DNA of 64,000 nucleotides, taken from Motacilla alba alba. Its lineage: Eukaryota; Chordata; Aves; Passeriformes; Motacillidae. The position numbers and the translations under genes were made by a program. Positions within the stretch are counted from its first letter, which is position 1; each line of letters begins with the position of its first letter. Below the pieces are notes generated by a model. The model saw only the letters and a list, made by a program, of their open reading frames with translations. It searched no databases and was not told the DNA's origin. Location of the stretch: positions 4,675,501 through 4,739,500 of the forward strand of contig NC_052034.1 in the NCBI RefSeq assembly GCF_015832195.1, read 5' to 3'. Positions 54,561 through 64,000 of the stretch are shown one piece after another.

Positions 54561-54970
54561 CTGGGTTGGAGTATTAATGGGCCAGAGGAAGCAGAGCAAT
54601 GAGAAATGACAGTCAACTTCAGAGGATATAAAATGTCCATTAGGCTTTGTTATAAGATTACATCAAAGCAGTTCACATGTTTTAATCTGGGGAAAGAGAA
54701 AGCAGCTACTTGGGGTCTGTGCCTGGGGGCTGCCTCTGTGTACTGAACCAGACAGTTTGCATAATGAACAATTTTCATTCAATCAGGATTTCAGCACAGA
54801 TAGTTCCCACTCAATGGGCTCCAGCACAAATGGGGTTGGATATTGATGCTATTCTTCAAGCTCCACCTGCTGGCTCCGGAAGAAGTGCTGGTGGCTTTCT
54901 GAAGGGCCAGTTTGTGGAGGGACATCAAGTTATTGGGAGAAAAATCCACGCCCAGGCTCTGTGCTTCTTC

Positions 54971-55070
54971 AAAAAAAAACCCCACAAAGAACAACAACTA
55001 ACCAAAAAAAAAAAAAAAAAACCCAAAACCAGAACCCTCCCAAAAAATAAAATCCAACCAAAAAAAATCC
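54971..55070 (+). repeat. A-rich simple sequence
   Basis: An A18 run (55004-55021) lies amid AACAACAACTAACC and CCAAAAAATAAAATCC. Sequence in front of it does not resemble a retrocopied gene. Confidence 0.85.
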
Positions 55071-56509
55071 TCCAGACTTTGTAGTTTTCCTTGGGTTGCA
55101 CCAATAATTTGGCTGATCTGCTTGGGCAGATGTTGAGCTGCAGATGAGCTCCTGCAGCAGAGGTGCATGAGCTGCCAAAACCTGCCTGGTCGAACCCACC
55201 TGACTACCAAGGGACTTGTCTTGAGCTCAGAGTGCAGCCAAAAGGGCAGAGCAGCCAGGGAAATCATTCCATTTAGTGTGTGCCTTCTGCACAATAATTA
55301 CTTATTTAAATTTTACTCTGCTGCTCGAGCCATTAGAAAAATGCACTGTAAACAAAGGTGATTTTATGCAGACAATAGCTGAGCCAGTCATTTTTTAAAG
55401 ACAGGCACACCATGACTTATTTCCCAGGACGAGCAGCTCTTATGAGATAGCTGAAACAAGGTTTATAGCCTAAACCCCATTTCCAAGGGTTATTCCAGTG
55501 GCTGCACTGCCGGATCACCTTCAGCTTCAGCAGCAGCATGGAGCTCACTTACCCCACAAATGCAAGCCAGGGTCACTAACAGCTTTATGGAGAGGAAGAG
55601 CCCAGACAACACTTTGCTGCACAGAAGTGCTTGCTAAAGCCTGGGATGATCATTTAAAGGTTTCACATAGACACCTGATAATTCAGAGTTAATTAGTGTG
55701 GGCATATTAGAGATGCTCCTGCCTGCACCTCTGGATTCTGCCTATTGATCAGGCACTGCTGCTGCTCTCAGCTCTGGGAGGAACTGTTGCAGTGAATTTT
55801 GCTTCCTGCCTGATTCGGGTAGGCTTTGCTTCTGACTGGCACCAAATCCCTTCCTCCTATTTCCAGAAGAAAAATAGCTCCCTTTTAATCTAGACTTTCC
55901 AAAGCTCCTGCCATGCCTGTGACGTCCTGAATGCAGAATTATGGCTTTCCCTGGTTTCTGCTCATTTGTCTGGAAGCCTGTAGGTTGTTGTATCTCACCC
56001 CCAGTCCTTTTTTGGCTCCGTTCAGAAATACTCTTTTATCAAATGCACCTGACAGCGATCCAGCAGGACGGGTGTGTTGGAAGATGATGCTAATCCAGAG
56101 AGACCATTCTTCAGTTGGAGCATTCATGAAGTCTAATGAACTATTGGCAGAAAGGGACTTCTGTGGTGCAATTAAAACTTGCTTCTGCGAGACACAAAAT
56201 ATTGCAACTAAAAGTTAACGGTGCCAAGCAGGGCAGGTGGATTAGCTCAGGGAACATAAATTGGTGAGAAGAAGCCACTTCCCTCTCCCCCCATCCCCAA
56301 GCCTTATGCATTAGGCAAAGCTGAAATAATGAATATGTATTGCAAGGTGTTTGCTACAAGCCTACTTATAAAGTGCACAGCCAGGAACTCCTGGAAGGGG
56401 GATTTATGGGAGCAGTCACACACAGCTGGCACACAGTGTTCTGCAGGCTTCAATTGGGATGAATGCCCCCCCTGTAAGCACTTAGCACCCACCACAATAA
56501 ACTAAGGTG

Positions 56510-56808
56510 TACAAGCAAAGTCTAAAGTTTATTTTCAGGAGCATCCCTTGAGGGGGAATGCTAAATCAACCACCTCAGGTTTGGTAAATTCAACGAGAAG
56601 CCTGAGCTGGGAGAGGGGATGTGGCTCATCTCCTGCTCTGAGATCCCCAGTGTCCTCAAAATGCTCAAGGAAGAGGAGGCAAAGCATGGGAATAGGTTGC
56701 TGCTTGAGGACTGGACCAGTCATTAACACCAGATGACATCCCATTAATCAGAGGAAATGACACCAACAGGACCATTACAATGCTGCGATCTTTCACCAGC
56801 TCTGTTAA
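56510..56808 (-). ncRNA. Candidate terminal exon of an unidentified minus-strand transcript
   Basis: On the minus strand, a good acceptor (TTTTTTCCCCTCCTCAG ending at 56809) precedes about 300 bp that end with AATAAA (plus-strand tttatt at 56528-56533). A G/T-rich element (TTTATTGTGGTGGGTGCT) follows. Two frames stay open for some 45-70 codons but resemble no protein I know, and not RPA1, so a non-coding or 3'UTR exon is more likely. No partner exon was found. The type is given as ncRNA for lack of a better class. Confidence 0.28.
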
Positions 56809-57199
56809 CTGAGGAGGGGAAAAAACCCCTACCCATCGGACACTAAGTTGTAATTTAAAAATGAAATTCACCTTCAAATTTGTCTTTCTGCATTTGTTTC
56901 CAAGCACAGTAATTAAAATTCTAAATCAAAACACAGTCACTCTTTTCCTTCAATCTCACCTGGCAATGAGCAGGCTCTCCCCAAAATCCGATACAACTCT
57001 GGAGTACAATGAGAGCAAGCCAAGCACAGCTTCCTACAAGGTGAAGGCAGCTCCTGGGGCTTTAACATCAGCCAGGAGCTGTGGTGACACAGGCTCTGAC
57101 TGCAAAGGCTGGCTTAAGGGCTGATGCTAAAGACCATGTCCACTGATAGGTGGGATATTAATGCCACTCCTTTCTTCAAACCCTCTAAGCCTGCACTGC

Positions 57200-58300
57200 T
57201 GCCTGGGAGAGGTTTGAAGACTAAAGATATATTTTTTGAATTATTAATCTCTTTGCAGAAGCTGTACACTTGGAGACAGCACAGAAAATAGGTTAAGGCT
57301 CACAATAAGCTGAATGAGTTAAATCAGAATCAGGCAAGTGTGCTGACAGCCAGCTCCTGTGACTCTTAAGCTTATGGGCCAAGGTATGAGTATGAAGGGA
57401 ACGGCAGGATGAAGTCAGATAAAATGAACATGTTGGGTTTGACTAGTCTATGAGGAAGGGTCAAATAGTGGCTTGCTGGTGGGACCTAGAGCCAGCATGG
57501 AATGACTGACTGAAGCAAAGGAGGACTGACATTACTTCTCCAAATTATAAATTCTGCTTCCCAATCTATCTGAATGGATTAACCTCAAAACACGAGATCC
57601 GGAATTTAAAGATTCAGAATTCAGAAGCTATTATGAGTCAAGAGCAGGAATTAGCATTTGAGTTATAAATATGCTCTAACAAACTGACAGGAGTCAGCTT
57701 GCTGTTCCTTCCCTTTTTGAAGATGGTGGCATCATACTCGCAATATTTAGAGACATAAACCTAGAAGTGATTTTCACATCCCAGCTGGATGTTAACAACG
57801 TGGCTTGTTGGGAGAACGCTGCTCCTCATCTAACCAGTGCTGCCATGCAGGAAGCTGTTACAACAAGGCAGGGTCTGGGTTTCCAGCAGGAGATGGGAGC
57901 TGTCCAAGGAAAAAGTGCTGTCCCAGGACACAAAGCTGCGCCACAGCACCCTGATCTTCTGCAGGTCCTCCCTTACCTAAAAGGCTGTCAGGAGAGAGAG
58001 GCAGACATGAGCACACTCTGAATAAACAGGAGCCACTAATATCAGAGAAAGTCTCCAGGCAGTAAGTAATGAAGGCACTAAATAACTGTACCCGCTATTC
58101 GGATTTTCTGCCAAACATTAGCCAATTTAAAAGGCAGCAAGAGGCCTTTTACACAGAGAGAATTTCTTTGAGCACCGACTTAAAAGCTGAAGTTTGGCAG
58201 GCAAGTGTCTGAGAAGGATGGGGGAGAGGTAAAAGCCAATTTCACCTGGTAATCTGCTACACTATTTGTGTCCTACCCAGACCACACTTCATGCATTAAG
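57200..58300. other. Intergenic sequence without a recognised feature
   Basis: The sequence is moderately AT-rich. I saw no repeat family, exon or RNA gene. TTTTTTGAATTATTAATCTC at 57231-57250 is an isolated AT-rich patch. Confidence 0.6.
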
Positions 58301-58625
58301 AACACACTGCAGCTCTCCCCCGCGCTGGGGGAGCGGGGAGCTAATGGTTTCTATTACAGGCGTGTGTGGAGGGTGGCTGTGGCATGCACATCTGTCTGCA
58401 AAATAGATGTTAGCTCTGGAAAGTGCCTAAACACCTCCACTCCCCAGCAAACGGGGCTGGCGGTGGAGTTTTTTTGGGCTCCCTCCCATGACAGGCGGGG
58501 GTGATTGACAGGGCTCGGAGCCCGAAGCCCGCACGTGCTCCCACTGTAAATAGTAAAGCTTAAAAGCCTCAGCCCTAACTGACTGTTTCACAGACTTCAA
58601 CTCAGTTGCTCTTAATGAGGATTTC
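58300..58625. promoter_or_regulatory. Candidate regulatory element with a PREP-PBX site
   Basis: This is a distinct, CpG-bearing segment in AT-rich flanks. It contains TGATTGACAG (58502-58511), identical to the decamer described for PREP/MEIS-PBX dimers. TGTAAATAGTAAAGCTTAAA and CTCTTAATGAGG follow downstream. No coding frame or repeat signature was seen. Confidence 0.4.
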
Positions 58626-58628
58626 CAT

Positions 58629-58673
58629 GCACACACACACAGAGGGGAAAAAAAAGGAAAAAAAAAAAAAAAA
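58629..58673 (+). repeat. (CA)6 and A-rich simple repeat
   Basis: A short CA run is followed by GAGGGG and a mostly A stretch (58648-58673) with one GG interruption. Confidence 0.88.
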
Positions 58674-58779
58674 GTCTACACATTCGCAGTGCAAGGGGGA
58701 AAAAAAAACAAACCAAAAAACCAACAAGCAAACAGCAAAATAAACAGCTGGTGAAGTGAAATACGAGGTTAGAGCCCTC

Positions 58780-59010
58780 TCTGATTCAAGAGAAGATTAT
58801 TAAAACAGCTATAAAGATGGTGTTGGCATCTCTTGAAATGAGTTTGTTACATTCAGAAGAGGCAGTTACACATGACAAACCATTTTCTGTTTAATTAGAG
58901 GGCTCTGTGTGGAACACTTCCAGGCGGAGGAGGGGAGCAGATTGCCACCCAGCATCTCAATTATGGGACAGAGCCTTAACGATTCCACATGCAAATGTTT
59001 TTGACTGACC
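58780..59010. promoter_or_regulatory. Candidate conserved non-coding element with octamer motif
   Basis: AAGATTATTAAAACAGC, CTGTTTAATTAGAGGGC and CTCAATTATGGGACAG are followed by ATGCAAAT (58989-58996), the POU octamer. The block has no repeat signature and ends at a poly-A tract. Confidence 0.3.
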
Positions 59011-59020
59011 ACAGAGGGAC

Positions 59021-59080
59021 AAAAAAAAAAAAAAAAAAGAGAAATAATAAAAAAGGAAAAGAAAAGAAGAAAAAAAAAGA
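59021..59080 (+). repeat. A-rich simple repeat (A18 then A/G-rich)
   Basis: Eighteen A residues at 59021-59038 are followed by GAAATAATAA and AAAAGAAAAGAAG. It is low-complexity sequence. Confidence 0.9.
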
Positions 59081-60339
59081 GCTGTTCAGGTGGTTAAGGA
59101 ACAGGAGCTTTGTCCCCGACTTCAGCATCCTGGGCTTTCTTGTCACACACATTAGTGCTGAAGGTTTCTTTCTGCCCAAAGAATGGCTTCTACTTGCTGG
59201 CTGGGGAAAAGAATTACAAAATTTCTATAGGAAAACCACAGAAATACCCTCTGCCCAACCCTGGTTAAAAGCTTTCTATTCTTCCAACCAGGTAAAATAA
59301 TTCGTGGTTGAGGAACAGAGCAGGACCTTGGTATTAGCACCAAAGCTCTGAAAGTAAGCAAGCACAGAAAGGAAATTCTAGCTAATACAAGTTAAATATA
59401 GGTTATGTTAGCTGCATTTTACAAGCACTAAGAATGTTTTTGGAGAAAGCTGTCATTTTTAATGACAGCACAAGCTCCAATTACCACATAGCTGATACAC
59501 TTGGGATTTGGAAGTTTTTTTTTAAATCACTTGAAATCTAAAAAAACCTTCATTATCAGCTTCTGAGTTGGATGTAAATAACTTCACCTGGTGCTAAGAA
59601 GTTTAACATTTCACAGGGGCACACGAACAACTTAAAGCCATTTATAAATGCAGCTTCAGCTTCCTGGCAATCTAAATGCAGTCTCTGGCAACTTGAGCAG
59701 CAGCAAAGAACACAAGGCTGGGCTGCAAGGGGAAGAGCAGCAAGGCTAAAGGAGATGTGAGAGCACCACCAAACCCTGGAATCAGACAAGAACACACCTC
59801 AACCTGTCAGTTCAGGGGAAAGATTAATCTTGCTGCTAGGCTTAAGAAAGGCCACTTAAGCTGAGAGCAAAACCGTGTATCACCTTGAGCCTAAAGCAGA
59901 GCATTCACCCCCAAGATGCTTGGAGAACAAAAATGCAGCTCTGCTGAGGAAACCCTCTGTCCAGTGGATCCCTCCCAGCCCCACCAAGCTGTCCCTTGGC
60001 TCCCTCAGGCTTTCACCACTCACCAAGGTTAACAAACCCAAAAGCAAGTCAAAAAGAGCCCCCAGACTCGCTCACAGAAACCAGAAAGCTCCTTGGCAAA
60101 GTCCGCAGTGAACAGCGGCGCGCGCAGAGCAGCTCCAGCCCCAAAACCCAAGGCAGGAGCAAATTCTCCTTGCCCACAGCTAATGTGAAAGCCTTACAGT
60201 CAGCAAGAAGAAGGGCAGCCTTCTAGCTTGTGGCAAGCACAAAGTGGGATTGAATCATTACTTGGAGAACGTGTTTCAGTGTCTATAAATAAAAACCTGC
60301 GAGGCTCCTTGCCAAAGGAGCCCGAGTCAATATCGCTTT

Positions 60340-60450
60340 TCTATATGCGCTGTCAAACTTTACTTTTAGACAGTATATTAATTACCCAGTCAATAATTGT
60401 GGGTTTCATTAGTGTATTAAATACCTCAATCAATAATATTTATCCTTTTC
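60340..60450. promoter_or_regulatory. AT-rich island with TAAT/CAATAAT repeats
   Basis: GTATATTAATTACCCAGTCA, ATAATTGTGGGTTTCATTAG and CCTCAATCAATAATATTTAT crowd TAATTA and CAATAAT cores into about 100 bp. It is a candidate homeodomain-bound element. Confidence 0.28.
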
Positions 60451-60981
60451 AGAGTCGGTCTTCACCAAAAACAAAGGCAGGAGTATTTTTTGATCCTGCA
60501 GTTCAAGAAGTCAGTGCAGCATAGCAGCAAGGCTTTAATGGAAAACATAAAACACTAGAAACAGACAAAAATCGGATTATTACTCTTATTTTTCAGCCTT
60601 TTGTACAATAAGCCATGAGGGAATTCCGAGAGCTAAACTGATGGCAGAAAAAATCAGATTTCTTCCTCTTAATTGCTCAGCGGTGATGTCAGAGTGGACA
60701 TGACAAATGTTCACATCTTTCATTTCTCCATCAGATAAACCAGCAACCAGCTCTGCTCTGCCAACTTTCCTGAGGATAAACTCTCAGAGCAAAGAGCCCA
60801 TTTCTGGTGCATCCTCTGCAGTGCAGCTTTCCCAAGTGCCTTTATCCTCACCTGGGCTATCCCGGGGAATTACATCCCTATGAGAGGCAACATCCTCATG
60901 TGGGACCTTAAAGAAAATTTCATCAGGCACAAAAGGAGATCGGGAGGGTGATTTTTTTTGTTGGTTTTGTTAATTTTTAAT

Positions 60982-61000
60982 CTTGTTGTTGTTGTTGTTT
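60982..61000 (+). repeat. (TTG)6 microsatellite
   Basis: Six TTG units occur in T-rich intergenic sequence. Confidence 0.88.
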
Positions 61001-61324
61001 AAAATCTTTTAAAGGGCAAAATGTTTGGGACAAATTAAAAAGAAAAAAAAAAAGCCTTTGCAAGTGTCCAGTTTATTTTAAACAACTTACAAGGATGGGA
61101 AAAAAGAAAAGCACAACAAACAGCTGAGGAACACTCCCAAAGGCACGCTTTTGGCATGGCACAGAGGCTGAATTTAACAACAAATCAATGCAATATAAAC
61201 AGGAAAAAAACTAAAAACAAACAACACCCTACCCCCCAAACACAGACACCTAAACATCCAAATAAAATACACAGAAAAATGCATAACAGACCTCATGAAA
61301 AATCCATCTGGCAATCCAAACTAC

Positions 61325-61341
61325 TTTTTTTTTTTTTTTTT
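61325..61341 (+). repeat. Poly-T tract (T17)
   Basis: Seventeen T residues are followed by ATAGATATGC. Read on the minus strand this is a poly-A run, but no retrocopy was recognised next to it. Confidence 0.9.
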
Positions 61342-61444
61342 ATAGATATGCATATGATTGAAATGCAAAAATGTAAACATGAAAAACAGACTTTAAAAAC
61401 TGCGAGAAGGTCTGTGGGCCTCTTGCATCCTCACAGATAATATA

Positions 61445-62935
61445 TTAAAGAGAATTTCCACTCCCTGTAATAAGATTACTGATATTTACTGCACTACTCC
61501 AGTATTTATAATGCCTAATATGCTGCAGACCACTCCTTCCCGTGAACACAGGCTTTGGAAGTAGGCAGCCCACTCCATTTCACGTTTTTGCTAAGCCTTT
61601 TATATGAAAGTGATGTGAAATTCCCCTTTCTTCACCATCTGAGTCTCCCCAGCCGCCCTGGAAGCTGAGGGAGAAGCCCTGTGGGGTGGCCACTTGTTCA
61701 AGGGCTAGAAAACAAGGAGGCCAAAGGAAAGGTGACAAAAAAAGGACCCAGAAGGAAAGTTACTGTTCCCTGCTCGAGATGATATGATGCTTCTTGGGCA
61801 GCAAATGTAAATATCACCAGGAATTAGGAAGGAAAACACCAGACTCAGCAGCTTCCACTGTCACACCCGTTGCACTAAAAGGACAATCCCATCGTGCTGG
61901 AACACAGAGCCCACACACACTCACTCATCCCAGCTGCCAGGCAGAGCACACACAGCACAAAGCAGCCAGTCACTCCTGATCCATCCACCACCACCGTTTA
62001 TTCCTTACAACGGCTCTGAGAATGTATTACTCCTCCAAGCTTGACTTCAGGGACAAAAAACCCCAAACAAACAACAAACCACCTGATGCATCTTAAAAAC
62101 TCCGTCTGGCTCGAACAGAATCTCCCCTCCAGGGACTCGTAAAGGGTCACTAACAACTCATTTAAAATTCACACCCAGTGAAAACACAGCTCAATCCCAC
62201 CAGAGGGAATTAAGACAAACAGCAAACTACCTGAACATGGCCCGGCAGAGCATGCTCCAGATCTTCCCCGGCCATGCACAACTTGATGTTCTTGTGTAAT
62301 TGCCTTGGCACCTGCCTGTTCCCAAACCAGCAGCCTCCCAGTTTCATCTCTGCTGTGCACATTGAATTTAAAGCAAAACAAGAGCAGCCCCAGGAATCCC
62401 CACCTCACAGAGATCTGGTTGTGAACAAGTCCAGAAGCCTTTCAATTGAGCAAATACACATTCAGGCCAGGTAATGGCAGAAGCCATCCAGAATAACCTG
62501 GGATTGGTAGCAGGGGAGATTTATGATGAGGGGAAGGAAGGCGCAGGCTAGTTTGCCAATAATCCAAATTAGCATTGTGAGTTCACTTAATTAGCATAGT
62601 CAGAAGAGCCCAGAGCCTTTGTGAAGTTTTCCACAGCTCCTGCCAGTGGCTGCAGGGTTTGGATGGCCGTGGTCAGCTGGCAGTGAGGTGGAAGGAGAAT
62701 GGAGACACCTCCACAGCTTCCTTGCCCTCACTTTCCTGGGATTAACAAACAATTTATTAACCAGTTACCTTCAGCAGTTCCAGCCTATGATCAGGGGAAG
62801 GAAGGCAAGATAGATAGAGGCATTTATCTTATTTATATAAGTGGGAAATCATATGCCCCTCTCAGGATTCATTCTGCTATATTAGCTCTTCCAGGCCCCT
62901 CCTAAAAAAGATCCTCATTCTCCTACTCAGCAGTG
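61445..62935. other. Intergenic sequence without a recognised feature
   Basis: No exon, RNA gene or repeat family was recognised. A patch at 62545-62600 contains GCCAATAATCCAAATTAGC and CACTTAATTAGCATAG and could be a small conserved element. Confidence 0.55.
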
Positions 62936-62939
62936 TAGT

Positions 62940-63310
62940 CCTCCTCTGTACTCGCCCCAGCTGAGTTTCTTTTTTGCCTCTCCACATTGCAGGCCAGAGC
63001 TGTACATAGCATTCGAGATGAGATCTCACAGCAGAGGCTTATATAATGCTGTGGCACTTGTATAGCTACACTAGAAATACCTTGCCTCACATAGCTTGAT
63101 GTTTTTATCATATACTAGCTGATTAAAGCATGATTAAAACCCTCCAACTCTTCAGTCACTAATGAGCATCCACTTTAGAGCAGAGGGTTGTTTTTTATTA
63201 GTCCTCAAATAAATGGCTTTTCACACAAACTGTTTTAAGTTGATTTTCTGTTCCAGTTCTCAAGGTCATTCAGCTGATCCTGTAAGATATCTTAATGCTC
63301 TTGAGCATTG
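62940..63310 (-). mobile_element. Old LINE-like (probably CR1-related) repeat remnant
   Basis: The plus strand carries phrases typical of old amniote LINE copies in reverse complement. In order these are CCACATTGCAGGCCAGAGCT, CATTCGAGATGAGATCTCAC, GCACTTGTATAGCTACACTA, GATTAAAGCATGATTAAAAC and GTTCTCAAGGTCATTCAGCT. It is diverged, with no open frame. It appears to belong to the same family as the 4385-4690 remnant. The family name is from memory and uncertain. Confidence 0.5.
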
Positions 63311-64000
63311 ATACCCTGCATCTCTAGTGCTCTGGCTGATGGCACAATAAACCCAGCAATGTGGAAGCACAGCAATTCCCCTCGGGAGAAGGAGCTGCCC
63401 CAGCAGAGGCAGGTGTGCCACACTCAGAGCAGCAAACACCTGCCAAAAACAACACCCATAAAAACTTCCTGGCGTACGTGGATGGGCCCAGGAATTGGAA
63501 ATGAGCCTCCAGGAACATTGTGCACTACCACTTGTTCCCAGTTTCCTAAAACCGGGTAGGAGGGATAGGAAGGGAGCAGTACTAAAAGACTGGTTAGCAG
63601 AGTGGAAAGATGGATTATCACCACTAACCTACCATTTGTCAATCCAGAACTGTGCTGAAGACTGTAATTTTCTAGTCAATGCTTTATAAGCAAGGTCAGA
63701 GGAAACAAATACTTCAATAAAAAAAATGCAAGACATCAGCAGAAGAACCCAGTCGTGATCCTCAGAATCCAAAAAAGAAGAGGTTGTGTTTGCAATTAAT
63801 GGGCCCAGAATAATGTGCTTCATGTCCATCAATGGAAATGACATTTACAGTACTTAAACACCAAGACTTGAGATGACAAACAGGAAATCACAGGGAATAA
63901 AGGGCACCAACTGAATACACTAAGAAACTGTGCTCCACGGAGCAAAATAAATAAATAAATCTCACTTCTGCCACCAGAGCCCCACTGCAGCACTGCCTGG
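63311..64000. other. Intergenic sequence to the right edge
   Basis: No exon was recognised, including none from RPA1, the gene expected next in this direction from human synteny. A short AAATA/AATAA-type run lies at 63946-63960. Confidence 0.55.

Noticed and set aside
54700..55025. Possible retrocopied gene ending in a poly-A run
   Set aside because: The sequence in front of the A18 run has no recognisable coding similarity, and the A-rich part is interrupted and not a simple tail.
1..64000. CRISPR arrays, insertion sequences, operons or phage genes
   Set aside because: The sequence is vertebrate: split genes with GT-AG introns, CpG island, CR1 and LTR repeats. No regular spacer-repeat array is present.

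Overview
This is vertebrate, almost certainly avian, nuclear DNA. Genes are split by GT-AG introns and nearly all sequence is non-coding. The interspersed repeats are of bird type: CR1 LINE 3' ends and one avian-type ERV LTR. Two genes are recognisable, and they lie head to head as DPH1 and RTN4RL1 do on human 17p13.3 (human order from memory). No prokaryotic, plasmid or phage feature is visible.

Layout. (1) 1-7203, minus strand: the 5' part of DPH1, which starts diphthamide synthesis on elongation factor 2. Coding exons 1 (7155-7203), 2 (6289-6435) and 3 (4002-4065) join in frame; the rest of the gene lies beyond base 1. (2) 7204-9020: a divergent, very GC-rich CpG-island interval with a degenerate G-rich minisatellite, a G8-C9-G9 homopolymer block, and the RTN4RL1 leader, which carries a 34-codon upstream ORF and a (GCC)9 tract. 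(3) 9021-36728, plus strand: RTN4RL1 (Nogo receptor-like 1, NgR3). The gene has a 13-nt first coding segment, a 26.3-kb intron and one large exon holding the rest of a 458-residue GPI-anchored LRR protein. The intron holds two CR1 fragments and several AT-rich, TAAT-rich islands that look like conserved non-coding elements. (4) 36729 to about 38500: probable 3'UTR. (5) About 38500-64000: intergenic sequence with an ERV LTR, an internally deleted CR1, an older LINE-like remnant, a 20-bp minisatellite, AT-rich blocks, one PREP-PBX-type site and one candidate minus-strand terminal exon. RPA1, the neighbour expected from human synteny, was not found.

The two genes are not known to share a pathway: DPH1 is a cytosolic housekeeping enzyme, RTN4RL1 a neuronal surface receptor. 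What links them is the shared CpG-rich divergent interval. I found no undescribed multi-gene system. The most useful leads are regulatory: the uORF plus GCC tract, the RFX/CRE cluster just inside intron 1, the candidate terminal exon near 56.5-56.8 kb, and the TAAT-rich blocks. Conservation was not computed; all 'candidate CNE' calls rest on composition and motif content read by eye.
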